Assembly (NCBI GenBank): GCA_035653615.1
Contig: DASRBN010000019.1
Coordinates: forward strand, 62,001-126,000
From: Ktedonobacteraceae bacterium
GTDB taxonomy: Bacteria; Chloroflexota; Ktedonobacteria; Ktedonobacterales; Ktedonobacteraceae
Reading direction: 5' to 3'
Length of the DNA: 64,000 nt
In this document: positions 1 to 8,458 of the stretch, piece by piece
How positions within the stretch are numbered: the first letter of the stretch is position 1
Layout: every line of letters starts with the position of its first letter
Made by a program: the position numbers and the translations under genes
The notes under the pieces: generated by a model
What the model was told of the DNA's origin: nothing
Databases searched by the model: none
Seen by the model: the letters and a program-made list of their open reading frames with translations, nothing else

Positions 1-24
1 GGGGTGGGTACAACCAATCAGCTG

Positions 25-1272
25 CTACAGCTGTCGTAGCCCTCGAATCACAGGCGCTATAAGGCAAATCACTCCCATCAACAGGCAGAGCAGCACAGCC
101 GTCGCAAATGCGAACGGCACACCCAGCGTTCCCAGTAATACACCGCCAACCATCCCTCCGAGCGGATAGCCCGCGACATTCAATGCCCCACGAGCGCCGA
201 AGATCTGCCCGCGCACCCGTTCGGGAACCAGGCGCTGCGTGATCGATTGTTCCATCACGTAATAGGGCGCGGCTGCCAGTCCCGCCAGGCCCATTACAAT
301 CAGGGCAAGAGGAAGTGTATGTATAACGACCAGCGGAGCAAGTGTCAGGCCGCTGAGCAGCAGAATCGCGGCCAGCGTGATGCCCTGGCGGCGACTCTTC
401 GTCCAGCGCTGGCTGATCAAGGCCAGCGAGAGCAATGAGCCAGCGCTGAACGCGGTCATCAGCAGGCCATAGGCCGCTGAACCCGCACCGAGCGTCTTCT
501 GGCTATACACCGGAATGGCAACCTCGGTCAGTCCTTGCATGAAGAGGAAGAGCAGCGTCAATGTAGAGAGCAAGAAGACAGTTTGCATGCGGAAAAGCGT
601 GCCGAAGCCGAAGAGATTTCCAGCTCGTTTACCCGCCCCTACCCCTTCATCCTGAGTATGGGAACGCTGAATACGAGGAAGCGCCAGCACCATCGCGCCC
701 ATTAAGAGGAAGGACAGAGCATCAACAAGCAGAACGAGCGGCGCTCCCATGAAAATGATCAGGAAGCCCGCGATGGCCGGGCCGATGAGCGCCGAGAAGT
801 CCCAGCTGATCGCGGCAAGCGAATTGGCGCGCTCAAGCTCGCCATCAGGTACGATTTTAGGAACGATGATGTTCAGACCTACGCTTGAGGCAGGTGAAAG
901 CACGCCGGAACATAGGGCCAGTACATAGACCATCCAGAGGTGTAAAGCACCGGTCAGGTAGAGCAAAGGAATGGCGGCAATAATGCAGGCGCGGCCAAAA
1001 TTATCCACCGCCATAATGGTGCGCGGCTGGTAGCGATCCAGCAGGCTGCCCATCAACGGGCTGGCGACGACCGCGGGAAGCTGGAAGCAAAGCACGATCA
1101 GGCCGATAGCGATACCTGAACCCGTCAACTGCAAGACGAACCAGATCAGCGCCACCACGGTCAGTTGATCCCCCACGCGCGAAAACATCAGCCCCAGCCA
1201 TAAACGCAGGAACGCGGGACGATACAACGGCGAGCGGACACGCTCCTGTTGCGCGGAAAGTAACTTGCTCAT
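25..1272 (-). CDS. MFS drug/solute exporter
   Basis: Integral membrane transporter of the major facilitator superfamily, probably a proton-driven exporter; the substrate cannot be told. The 415-residue protein has about 12 hydrophobic segments. A motif-A-like loop, GSLLDRYQPRTIM, lies near residues 75-87 between the second and third segments, and a long hydrophilic central loop contains HTQDEG. I chose the ATG at 1272, not the in-frame ATG at 1320, because AAAGGAGGTC lies 6 bases upstream of 1272. It follows the regulator on the same strand (44-base gap), so the two probably form one operon in which the regulator controls the pump. Length and topology are normal for the family. Confidence 0.88.
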   Translation of the reverse strand: MSKLLSAQQERVRSPLYRPAFLRLWLGLMFSRVGDQLTVVALIWFVLQLTGSGIAIGLIVLCFQLPAVVASPLMGSLLDRYQPRTIMAVDNFGRACIIAAIPLLYLTGALHLWMVYVLALCSGVLSPASSVGLNIIVPKIVPDGELERANSLAAISWDFSALIGPAIAGFLIIFMGAPLVLLVDALSFLLMGAMVLALPRIQRSHTQDEGVGAGKRAGNLFGFGTLFRMQTVFLLSTLTLLFLFMQGLTEVAIPVYSQKTLGAGSAAYGLLMTAFSAGSLLSLALISQRWTKSRRQGITLAAILLLSGLTLAPLVVIHTLPLALIVMGLAGLAAAPYYVMEQSITQRLVPERVRGQIFGARGALNVAGYPLGGMVGGVLLGTLGVPFAFATAVLLCLLMGVICLIAPVIRGLRQL

Positions 1273-1316
1273 GAATGACCTCCTTTTCGTGATGTTATGT
1301 GCCAGGGGCCGATCAA

Positions 1317-2387
1317 TCATACTTTTTTGACATACTCGCTCAACAACCCACCTACGCTCTCCAGCACCTCGTTGCGCAGGCTGTAGCGGTGATCGCTCAT
1401 ACGCATGCGAACAAGGCCGGCCTGGCGTAGGGCTGTCAGGTGATGCTGCATAGTCGTTTTCGGGACACCAAACTCATCGGCGATTTCTTGCAACGTATAA
1501 CTGCCCGTCGCCAGCCGCTTTACCACGCGCAGGCGTCGTTCGTCGGCCAGCGCCTTGACAAGACGCACCAGCCGCGCCGGGGGCGTCTCACTATCGGCAG
1601 TAATACTCTCATCGGCGACGGGATAACAGAAGATGCGCGTGCCAGCTCGCTCACCGGAAGTGCTCCAGGGACGCAGGATATAGGAAGGAATGAGTACGAC
1701 GCGCCGGATGCCCGGCTCCGGGACGTATTCCCACCCGGTAGCCGCCTCGATCAATTGTTCCGCCGCCATACTCGCCTGCAAAGCACGTTTGGCCTCGGCA
1801 TCTCGCGCCAGGATAGGCAAGATTTGCGGCTCCTGCTTCTGAAAGACCTCGTCGTACCAGCGCCGCAGGATGTCTATCAGCAGGCGCTTCGTGGCCTCAA
1901 TGTCGAGCGCGAGCAGCCAGCGCAGCGTTCTTTGCCAGTCGGCATCGTTGGGGAACGACGTTTTGAGCAATTGCTTTTGCGCGCCAGCATCTCCCTGCGC
2001 CGCCTGGAAGATGATATCAGGCGGCGTGACGCGGCGATGCTCGCGTACATAATACCCCAGCAGGTGCAGGCGTATTTCGAGGGCATCGGTCTGCTCAAGG
2101 AAGCCAAGAAAGGTAGGAACGTCTCGCGGCTCCGGGCAATCGTATACGAGACTGAGTAGATGTTCCCACACCTGGTTGGTACGAAAATTGAACTGCTCGA
2201 TGGTTGCCAGCAGGTCGGGCGAAGCCAGCTGGCGCACGCTGTCGAACCAGCCGGGCCCTGCTTCATAGCTGGCCCGTCTCGCCTCATCGCTCAGCACATA
2301 CAGCGTCATCAGGCATTCATGGGCCGCGCTGACCTCGATTTCGGCGACCAGGGGAGCTTGCTGATCAGTTCTGCTCTGTCCGGGCAT
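1317..2387 (-). CDS. ArsR-like HTH transcriptional regulator (356 aa)
   Basis: DNA-binding one-component regulator. A winged-helix domain of ArsR type lies at the C-terminus (about residues 275-338; LVKALADERRLRVV, then EIADEFGVPKTTMQHHL and a wing ending in HRYSLR). About 270 residues upstream form a mostly helical domain that I do not recognise and that may sense a ligand. The start has GGAGAAA upstream. It is transcribed toward the MFS gene, and a perfect inverted repeat overlaps its own consensus promoter, so autoregulation and control of the exporter are likely (inference). The long N-terminal part is unusual beside plain ArsR proteins of about 100 residues. Confidence 0.8.
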   Translation of the reverse strand: MPGQSRTDQQAPLVAEIEVSAAHECLMTLYVLSDEARRASYEAGPGWFDSVRQLASPDLLATIEQFNFRTNQVWEHLLSLVYDCPEPRDVPTFLGFLEQTDALEIRLHLLGYYVREHRRVTPPDIIFQAAQGDAGAQKQLLKTSFPNDADWQRTLRWLLALDIEATKRLLIDILRRWYDEVFQKQEPQILPILARDAEAKRALQASMAAEQLIEAATGWEYVPEPGIRRVVLIPSYILRPWSTSGERAGTRIFCYPVADESITADSETPPARLVRLVKALADERRLRVVKRLATGSYTLQEIADEFGVPKTTMQHHLTALRQAGLVRMRMSDHRYSLRNEVLESVGGLLSEYVKKV

Positions 2388-2401
2388 ACCATTTCTCCAT
2401 A

Positions 2402-2461
2402 TCGAACGACTATACTCATATCAAACGAAGTTTTTCGTTTGATATGAGTATAGTCGTTCGA
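2402..2461. promoter_or_regulatory. 28-bp perfect inverted repeat, probable operator
   Basis: Arms 2402-2429 and 2434-2461 are exact reverse complements separated by GTTT. The right arm covers the -10 box and most of the spacer of the minus-strand promoter for the regulator/MFS operon; the left arm lies downstream of the expected transcription start. This placement suits a repressor operator with two facing binding sites. It could also act as a hairpin, but transcription should begin inside the right arm, so only part of the hairpin would be in the mRNA. Confidence 0.65.
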
Positions 2462-2475
2462 CAACTGTTTGTCAA
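2447..2475 (-). promoter_or_regulatory. Consensus sigma-70 promoter for the regulator/MFS operon
   Basis: On the minus strand TTGACA (2475-2470) and TATACT (2452-2447) are separated by exactly 17 bases. The predicted start is near 2440, about 50 bases before the ATG at 2387. Confidence 0.7.
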
Positions 2476-2527
2476 GAGGAAGGAATATTTCATGTTCCTT
2501 TCGCGAGAGGCTTATTTGGGGCGAGCA

Positions 2528-2581
2528 GACACCGACTCATATGATGGGTGACACATATTGAAAGTATCCATTGCGATAAAA
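2528..2581 (+). repeat. Left terminal inverted repeat
   Basis: 54 bases, exact reverse complement of 4501-4554. Identity stops sharply at both edges. Confidence 0.85.
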
Positions 2582-2608
2582 ATAGAAGTTCATCCGCAAG
2601 TTGGCTTG

Positions 2609-2652
2609 TGAGAATGAAAGGACCGGGATACAATGCGGTCCTTTCATTCTCA
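2609..2652 (-). terminator. Hairpin downstream of the APH gene
   Basis: A 16-bp perfect stem (2609-2624 with 2637-2652) and a 12-base loop, 17 bases beyond the stop codon of the minus-strand kinase gene. No T-run follows, so it may be an mRNA 3'-end stabiliser or an inefficient terminator. Confidence 0.45.
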
Positions 2653-2668
2653 AGAGCCAGTATCCCTC

Positions 2669-3691
2669 TCATACAGTGAAAACTTCAGAGCACCCGCAGG
2701 ACGTGAGAGCACGCCCCCATAGTAACTCAGCCAGTTCTTCAAGTGTGCTAGCCGAGGCCGCAGCAGGAATGTTCTTGAAAATGTGTGAGCACACGTTGAA
2801 CTCAAACAGTAACGTCATGCTCATGGCCTTCCGGACAAAGTCGCGTTGTAAGGCCGTATCAAACCCATAGGCATCCAAAAATGTCCAAAGTAATTGCCTG
2901 TTCGAGTCAAACAAACCCAGATGGAGCGCCACCAGCTCATACATGCGATCACCAACTTTGGCATCACCAAAATCAATAATGCCAGATGGTTGCCAGTGCC
3001 CAGTAATGCTCTCTCCTAGCACATGATCACTAGTGAGATCACAGTGAATCAAAGCAGGCGTTTCATCTGTGTCAATCAATTCTGTCAGATCTGGCAGATA
3101 CCTCTCGATCTGTGCGACGAGATGAGCGGGTAGCACGCCCCAACGAACATGGTTGTTGACCACCTCTGCCCGTTGTTCCGCGAGAAACTGCAGAAACGGC
3201 TCCCATCTTGGCAGTAATGGTCCAGCCTCCACCAGTGGAAGAGCGTGAAGACGACGTACCACCGGTCCCAGCCATGTAGCGATTGCTAAACGATCTGTAT
3301 CACTGAGTTCCGACTCACTCATACTCAGACCGGGGATAATCTGTGTGACAATGTAGGGCCAGGACCAGCCATCGTGTGCATCAAAGAGCTCCCCAGAGGC
3401 GACCAGAGATGGCGCTGGAAGGTCTGGCTGAGTGGCGATGAGGCGATAGACTTCGTGCTCAACGAGGAAACTCCGTTCTCCATCGAAGAGATCGGAATAG
3501 AGTTTGATAACATAGGTTTCATTAACGATAAAGACAGGATTCGTACCTGGAAACCCTGCGCGTACAGTGGTACACTCCCCCAATTCGTGACGTGTGCAAA
3601 TGGCAGCCACATACGCCTGCCAATAGGAAGGGTTCGTGAAACAGCGAGCGTACTCCTGACGAGTTGCAAAGGAGAGTCGTTCTACATTCAT
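2669..3691 (-). CDS. Aminoglycoside phosphotransferase (APH)/choline-kinase family enzyme
   Basis: Cytosolic small-molecule kinase with a protein-kinase-like fold; it would transfer phosphate from ATP to a hydroxyl of an antibiotic or metabolite. The sequence shows a nucleotide-binding lysine in VIKLY (K63), the catalytic loop HCDLTSDHV (H216, D218, H223) and the metal-binding DFGDAK (D240). The 340-residue length fits APH-like proteins. It lies inside the element with 54-bp repeats, so it could be a passenger resistance gene. The spacing from the catalytic loop to DFG and the IIDFGDAKVGDRMYELV stretch are closer to the APH family than to protein kinases. The substrate cannot be assigned and resistance is only a possibility. 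Confidence 0.75.
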   Translation of the reverse strand: MNVERLSFATRQEYARCFTNPSYWQAYVAAICTRHELGECTTVRAGFPGTNPVFIVNETYVIKLYSDLFDGERSFLVEHEVYRLIATQPDLPAPSLVASGELFDAHDGWSWPYIVTQIIPGLSMSESELSDTDRLAIATWLGPVVRRLHALPLVEAGPLLPRWEPFLQFLAEQRAEVVNNHVRWGVLPAHLVAQIERYLPDLTELIDTDETPALIHCDLTSDHVLGESITGHWQPSGIIDFGDAKVGDRMYELVALHLGLFDSNRQLLWTFLDAYGFDTALQRDFVRKAMSMTLLFEFNVCSHIFKNIPAAASASTLEELAELLWGRALTSCGCSEVFTV

Positions 3692-3947
3692 GGCAGTTCC
3701 AATCTATTCTGCATCAGAAATCATGGATAATTTGCGATTCTTGTCAACAACGCTTTTTTCAGGGAATGACAACGTATGGAGGGGCACGAGGAAAACGAGC
3801 ACTTGCACTCTTGCAAGCGTGGAGAGGAGCAAAACTGGTACAAATAGATAGCTCATCACTTCTTGTGATGAGACGGAGAAGCAGAGATATTCTTGGCAGC
3901 CTTAGAAGCAGTTAATGAGGGTGTTGGAGCCAAGCCATCTGTCTCTC

Positions 3948-4382
3948 TCACTTTCTTGTGTGGAAGTTCTTCTTATTCAGTATACAAGATTGCCTGGGCC
4001 GGGTCAAACCTGGAGAAAGTGGGGGGTATCCTTGTATGCCGTCGTGAAACAGCGGGATCTGCACAACCACAATGCGACTTCTGCGTTTCCGTTGGTGCAC
4101 AGGGGCCGACTCGCGAATGATCACAAACCACTCGACTTCGCCGGGTTGCCACAGCTCTAATTGTACAGACTGATAGCGGTGATCATAGAGACGAGGGGAA
4201 CCAACACGGCTAAAGTGGCGGTCGTCCGGTTGCCATTCCACAGAGTACCGTGAGAGCCGCTCCTGGTGGTAGTCAAGAGTAAGCACATCTTGAAAGATAT
4301 CGACCTGGACTGTTTCACCTGCCAGGTTCCTTGAGTAGTGGCTGGATCTGCTGCCAGTCATGGGTGGGTTCGCGGCGCTCAT
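3948..4382 (-). pseudogene. Possible transposase C-terminal remnant
   Basis: A 144-codon open frame beside the right repeat. Residues about 25-95 alternate hydrophobic and polar residues as a small beta-barrel would (VQVDIFQDVLTLDYHQ, LSRYSVEW, WQPGEVEWFVIIR), as in the C-terminal barrel of Mu-type and related DDE transposases. The catalytic core is missing and the last 35 residues look random, so this would be the decayed end of a transposase. The resemblance is from memory of the fold pattern and is not proven. It may instead be an unrelated small protein. Confidence 0.35.
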
Positions 4383-4500
4383 ATCGGCGTCTGGGCATGG
4401 AAGATCCCTCTCAGGTTGCAGAGATATGATGAACTCCCCCTGAAGAGTATATTACACGGTTTCTGTTGTACAGACAAGGAAAATTTGTCCGAAGTCACAA

Positions 4501-4554
4501 TTTTATCGCAATGGATACTTTCAATATGTGTCACCCATCATATGAGTCGGTGTC
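4501..4554 (-). repeat. Right terminal inverted repeat
   Basis: 54 bases, exact reverse complement of 2528-2581. Its outer edge is the point where the EamA transporter reading frame is cut. Confidence 0.85.
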
Positions 4555-5271
4555 AAAGAGGACATAGGCAAGAGCGGTGGGAACGCATCCCAGGTACAGC
4601 AATATCAACCATCCCCATGCTGAATACACAAGTACCAACCTGGTTGATGCAGCACAGACAAGCAACACCAGCGTTCCAGTTCCGAACGCGACAGCGCTTA
4701 TCTGCAACGGATGACACCTACCGGTGAGTAATCGTCCGCATAGGATGAATCCCGCATAGCCGCAGGCTGAGAGAAACGCGAGTCCCGTCCCAACGAGTGA
4801 GGCCATTCCTTCACCCGTGTGAGATCGCGTCCCAACAAGGAGCACTGTTCCACTCAGAGCGGCGACGAGGACAATGAGGGTTATCAATGTCAGGCGCTCC
4901 CGTGCGATGCAGGTAGTGAAGACAGTGATAATCACGGGAGCCACACAGATGGCAATCAGTGTTGAGACACCTACACCATCGGAAGCAAGAGCCGCAATAT
5001 AACAGGCCTGGGAGAATGCTATCATACTGCCCATGAGCATCATCACCCCCAGATCACGGCGCTTCATGCGAAAGAGGCGGCGACCAAGGCGCGTCCAACA
5101 CGCGAGAAAAAACAGGGGCGTTGCGATAGCCAGGCGTAAAAAACTCAACGATAGGGCATTGGTGACACCAGAGGTATACAGCGCCTGGTTCGCAATGCCG
5201 ACCGTGCCCCAGGAAATCGAGGCGCAAACAATGAGCAAGAAGTCACGACGAGATGTATCTTGAGAGAACAT
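4531..5271 (-). pseudogene. EamA/DMT-family transporter, C-terminus cut off by the element
   Basis: Drug/metabolite transporter superfamily membrane protein, normally about 290-310 residues with ten helices in two EamA repeats. Here 246 residues remain. The start has GAGGAAAGGA upstream and the N-terminus (ISWGTVGIANQAL) is intact. The genuine sequence ends at AYVLF; the last seven residues, DTDSYDG, and the stop codon are read from the terminal repeat at 4501-4554. About two helices of the second EamA repeat are therefore missing. I could not find the lost C-terminal codons on the far side of the element near 2490-2527. A non-functional gene is likely. Confidence 0.7.
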
Positions 5272-5715
5272 GAACGTATCCTTTCCTCAGATGCACATAG
5301 AGAAACGTTGAAACAATGCAAAGAGGGCAGGATAAGCACACACACAAACAACACACAAACTATTCTAGAGTGTGTTAGAAAGAGGATAAAATCATTCTCC
5401 CTGCCCTAGCGAAGAGCAACGGGAGGAGGAGAACAATGAAGAGGTGAACCGGAAAATACGAGACTAACCATCGTGAATCTATCCTTGTCTATGACAAACT
5501 GGAAGTATTGTACTTCTCCTCTTAAGTATAACAGCGAAGAGGGGAGAATTGTCAAGCCTGCTGGCAATTCAATCGTCATCAACCCGGCAGCGAGCGACAA
5601 CTTTAGCGAACAGGCGACCCAGGCCATGTGGATCGGATTTGCACATCGCATCTGTGATCTGTATTTTAGAGGCGAAATCGACACTTTTCAGGCCAATTTG
5701 TAGGTGATGATGAAC
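5272..5715. other. Intergenic stretch without a supported gene
   Basis: Short overlapping frames exist on both strands (5406-5684 minus, 5473-5703 plus), but neither has a good ribosome binding site or family features. The stretch serves as leader for the EamA gene at its left end. I see no RNA gene or operator. Confidence 0.5.
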
Positions 5716-6423
5716 TTATTCGCCCCCGGTTCCCGACTCATCGAGCCGCGCCGGATTATCCACCTGATTCAGGCGATTCCAGAGGACGTAATCGGTATGC
5801 TTCTTGGGCACGTAGTAATGGCCCTCGTCAGCAACCATACCACCCGTGGCGACGAACTCGCCCTGCTCCAGGTGCATTAGATCGATATATTTCGCGCCCT
5901 GCTCCAGGCGATCTCCCAGCGGAATGATCTCGATGTTGCGCAGTTCGTCGTCGGTCAGGTCGCCCAGCTTGCCGTACAGTTCTTTGATATCGCTGGCGCG
6001 CAGCCCGATATCGACCGGCTCGGAGCGCAGGCCGTAGTTCGCGCCCGCGAAATCGTCCGGCCTCAAGTCCTCTTCGAAATCATTGGTCTGGGTGGAATGG
6101 CCTTCTGGCTGGCGCTGTGCCTTCTCATGCATGCGAGAATTCTTGCGACCACCGGAAGCGTTCGAATCGCTTCCCGAGCGGCGCTCACCCTTTTCCATCA
6201 TGACCTCGGATTGCTCTCTATTCGTTGTCGCCTCCGGGTGCATCACGCGCTCAGGCGGAACTTTAGATTTCTGCGGCAACTTACCCGGGTTTTTGTGTTC
6301 TCGCGCCTGTTCTTCGTAAGTCTCTTGTTTCTTATAGGTGCCGGTCGTAATCGGCGTGCTTTTATCTGGATTATTGCGGCCACGGCGTTCTTCAGCGGGT
6401 CGTTGTTGATGTCTTTTGGGCAC
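5716..6423 (-). CDS. Hypothetical hydrophilic protein (235 aa)
   Basis: I do not recognise this protein. The N-terminal 120 residues are low-complexity, charged and rich in K, R, E, G and S, probably disordered. The C-terminal 110 residues look folded (SEPVDIGLRASDIKELYGKL, NIEIIPLGDRLEQGAKYIDL, FVATGGMVADEGHYYVPK). I chose the GTG at 6423, with AAAGGAGGG just upstream, over the in-frame ATG at 6480, which has no clear ribosome site and would add 19 unlikely residues. It stands alone, divergent from gcvT. No signal peptide or membrane segment. Confidence 0.65.
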   Translation of the reverse strand: MPKRHQQRPAEERRGRNNPDKSTPITTGTYKKQETYEEQAREHKNPGKLPQKSKVPPERVMHPEATTNREQSEVMMEKGERRSGSDSNASGGRKNSRMHEKAQRQPEGHSTQTNDFEEDLRPDDFAGANYGLRSEPVDIGLRASDIKELYGKLGDLTDDELRNIEIIPLGDRLEQGAKYIDLMHLEQGEFVATGGMVADEGHYYVPKKHTDYVLWNRLNQVDNPARLDESGTGGE

Positions 6424-6630
6424 AGTTTCCCTCCTTTTATGTATTTCACAGTCCTTGCCAGAATTCATGGTAGTATTCAATCTGATTTACCTGCACCTAA
6501 TAAATGGTACGTTCAACAGGAGAAAACGTGTCAGCAGGCTTTGCTCTCATTGTCGTTCACCCTAAAATCTGATATAGTAAAAAGGCATAAACGTACCTAC
6601 CTACCTACCATCACACCGGAGTGAACAACT

Positions 6631-7755
6631 ATGACAGCACACGACACAGCAGCGGCCTCGACCACCTTGAAACGCACCCCGCTCTATGATGAACACCGCG
6701 CGCTAGGCGCGCGCATCGTAGAGTTCAGCGGCTTCGAGATGCCCGTTCAATATACCAGCATCATCGAAGAACACCGCGCGGTACGCACGCATGCTGGCCT
6801 TTTCGATGTCAGTCACATGGGCGAATTCAAAGTCGAAGGCCCGGATGCGCTTGCGTTCTTGCAGCACCTCGTCCCCAACGATGTTTCCCGCCTCGCCATT
6901 CACCAGGCGCTCTACACGCAGCTCTGTCTTCCGAATGGCGGCACTGTCGACGACCTGATTATTTATCACCTTGCCGAAAACCACTACATGCTGGTCGTCA
7001 ACGCCGGCAACATCGACAAAGACTTCGCCTGGGTGCAGGAGCAGACGAAAAATTTCAATGTCCAGGTCATCAATCAATCGGACACCACCGCCCTGCTCGC
7101 CCTGCAAGGTCCCGACGCCCAATCCATCTTGCAGCCACTGACCAAAGTAGACCTTGCCGGCATTCGCTACTACCATTTCGAGCCGGGCGTCGTCGACGGC
7201 GTCGACTGCATCATCTCGCGCACCGGCTATACAGGCGAAGATGGCTTCGAACTCTACTGCGCTCCCATAGATGTCGTCAAATTGTGGCGAGATTTGCTGG
7301 CGGCCGGCAAAGACAAGGGCCTGCTGCCCGCCGGCCTGGGAGCGCGCGATACGCTGCGACTGGAAGCCGGCTACTGCCTGTACGACCACGAACTGAACGA
7401 GCAGACCAATCCGCTCGAGGCCGGCCTGGGCTGGACGGTCAAACTCAACAAGGGCGATTTCATCGGCCACGACGCGCTGCTGAAAGTCAAAGAAGAAGGC
7501 CTCAAACGCAAGCTCATCGGCATCGAGATGATCGAACGTGGCATCCCCCGCGGCGGCTACGCGATTTACGACAATGACCGCCAGATCGGCACGCTGACCA
7601 GCGGCGCGCCCAGCCCGACCCTGAACAAAAATATCGGCATGGGCTACGTCGACGCGGCAGACGCCGTCATTGGCAAACCCGTCCAGATCGACATCCGCGG
7701 AAAACGCACCGCGGCGCAGATCGTCGCGCTGCCATTTTATAAACGCAAAAAATAA
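6631..7755 (+). CDS. gcvT: Glycine cleavage system T protein (aminomethyltransferase)
   Basis: Transfers the methylene group from aminomethyl-lipoyl-GcvH to tetrahydrofolate and releases ammonia. The 374 residues are full length. Family features include TPLYDEHRALGARIVEFSGF, GLFDVSHMGEF (57-66) with its folate-site aspartate, GYTGEDGFELY and the C-terminal GAPSPTLNKNIGMGYV. The ATG follows GGAG. It heads the gcvT-gcvH-gcvPA-gcvPB run, all on the plus strand, so all three glycine-specific proteins of the system are here; the shared L protein (lipoamide dehydrogenase) is not in the window. I see no glycine riboswitch in the 150 bases upstream. Confidence 0.97.
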   Translation: MTAHDTAAASTTLKRTPLYDEHRALGARIVEFSGFEMPVQYTSIIEEHRAVRTHAGLFDVSHMGEFKVEGPDALAFLQHLVPNDVSRLAIHQALYTQLCLPNGGTVDDLIIYHLAENHYMLVVNAGNIDKDFAWVQEQTKNFNVQVINQSDTTALLALQGPDAQSILQPLTKVDLAGIRYYHFEPGVVDGVDCIISRTGYTGEDGFELYCAPIDVVKLWRDLLAAGKDKGLLPAGLGARDTLRLEAGYCLYDHELNEQTNPLEAGLGWTVKLNKGDFIGHDALLKVKEEGLKRKLIGIEMIERGIPRGGYAIYDNDRQIGTLTSGAPSPTLNKNIGMGYVDAADAVIGKPVQIDIRGKRTAAQIVALPFYKRKK

Positions 7756-7796
7756 GGAGCAGGGGGGATGAACACATGAATGAGGTATGAGCATGC

Positions 7797-7860
7797 CATC
7801 GCCACGGCTCTGCCGTAGGGGCCGATTGATCACGCCCACCGCCGATGTATCGGCCTGCCA
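7797..7860 (+). repeat. Dispersed palindromic repeat, copy A
   Basis: Lies between gcvT and gcvH. It shares the core GGGGCCGATTGATC-CGCCCACCGCCGAT and a preceding GCCGTA with copies at 27049, 61990 and 63168. Short self-complementary GATCAATC/ATCGGCC units make it fold on itself. Confidence 0.7.
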
Positions 7861-7917
7861 TTTATGTACCCTTCCCCTCATAACGTCTCTACAAACAAGG
7901 AAAGGACTTTCGTATTT

Positions 7918-8313
7918 ATGGCAAACCTGAACTACCCTTCCGACCTCAAGTACAGCAAGACCGACGAATGGGTGCGCGTCGAAGGCGACCAGGCCACCAT
8001 TGGCATCACAGACTATGCCCAGGATCAGCTGGGCGACATCGTCTACGTCGAATTACCCTGGGACGGATCTCAGAACATCCTCCATGAAGGAAAGTTCGGC
8101 GACATCGAATCGGTCAAGGCCACCTCAGAACTTATTTCACCGATCAGCGGCGAAGTCATCAAGGTCAATGAAGCCCTGAAGGACACGCCGGAGCTGATCA
8201 ACGACAAACCCTACGACGATGGCTGGATGGTCGTCATCAAGATGGCCAACCCCGCCGAGCTGGATAGCCTGATGAGCGCTGACGAGTACAAGGCATATTT
8301 ACAGGGGAGATAA
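7918..8313 (+). CDS. gcvH: Glycine cleavage system H protein
   Basis: Lipoylated shuttle that carries the aminomethyl group between P and T proteins. 131 residues, normal length. The lipoyl lysine is K67 in DIESVKATSEL, within the hammerhead fold (EWVRVEGDQATIGITDYAQDQLGDIVYV). An open frame extends 18 codons upstream, but the ATG at 7918 follows AAGGAAAGG and gives the usual N-terminus. It is 162 bases from gcvT, with a palindromic repeat in the gap, and 145 bases from gcvPA. Confidence 0.96.
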   Translation: MANLNYPSDLKYSKTDEWVRVEGDQATIGITDYAQDQLGDIVYVELPWDGSQNILHEGKFGDIESVKATSELISPISGEVIKVNEALKDTPELINDKPYDDGWMVVIKMANPAELDSLMSADEYKAYLQGR

Positions 8314-8458
8314 AGAGCCACCTGCATCCTATTTCTCATTGGCAATACCGCGCACAGAGGTGCTAAAATGTAGGGACGCGATGAATCGACATTTCATTGC
8401 GCCCCTATGTCTATCTACCGTTTACTGTCCCGCACGTAAACTCAAGGGAGAGTTTTAT

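Larger units (their letters stand above)
2528..4554. mobile_element. 2.0-kb element bounded by 54-bp perfect inverted repeats
   Basis: Both ends carry the same 54-bp sequence in inverted orientation, with outer ends GACACCGACTC. Inside lie an APH-type phosphotransferase gene, a 256-base gap without a convincing gene (3692-3947) and a coding remnant that may derive from a transposase. The right end cuts the EamA transporter gene. No target-site duplication is visible at the outer edges. It may be a transposon with a decayed transposase, or a passive cargo element mobilised in trans. Confidence 0.55.

Noticed and set aside
5406-5703. Two overlapping open frames (minus 92 aa, plus 76 aa)
   Set aside because: No ribosome site, no family features, composition like non-coding DNA.
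6480-6630. Glycine riboswitch upstream of gcvT
   Set aside because: I could not find the conserved paired aptamer cores; the leader is A+T-rich without the expected structure.
6703-7881. Long minus-strand frame (392 aa) opposite gcvT
   Set aside because: It is the antisense shadow of gcvT, caused by high G+C at third codon positions. The same applies to long antisense frames opposite gcvPB, the GH57 gene and the sigma factor gene.
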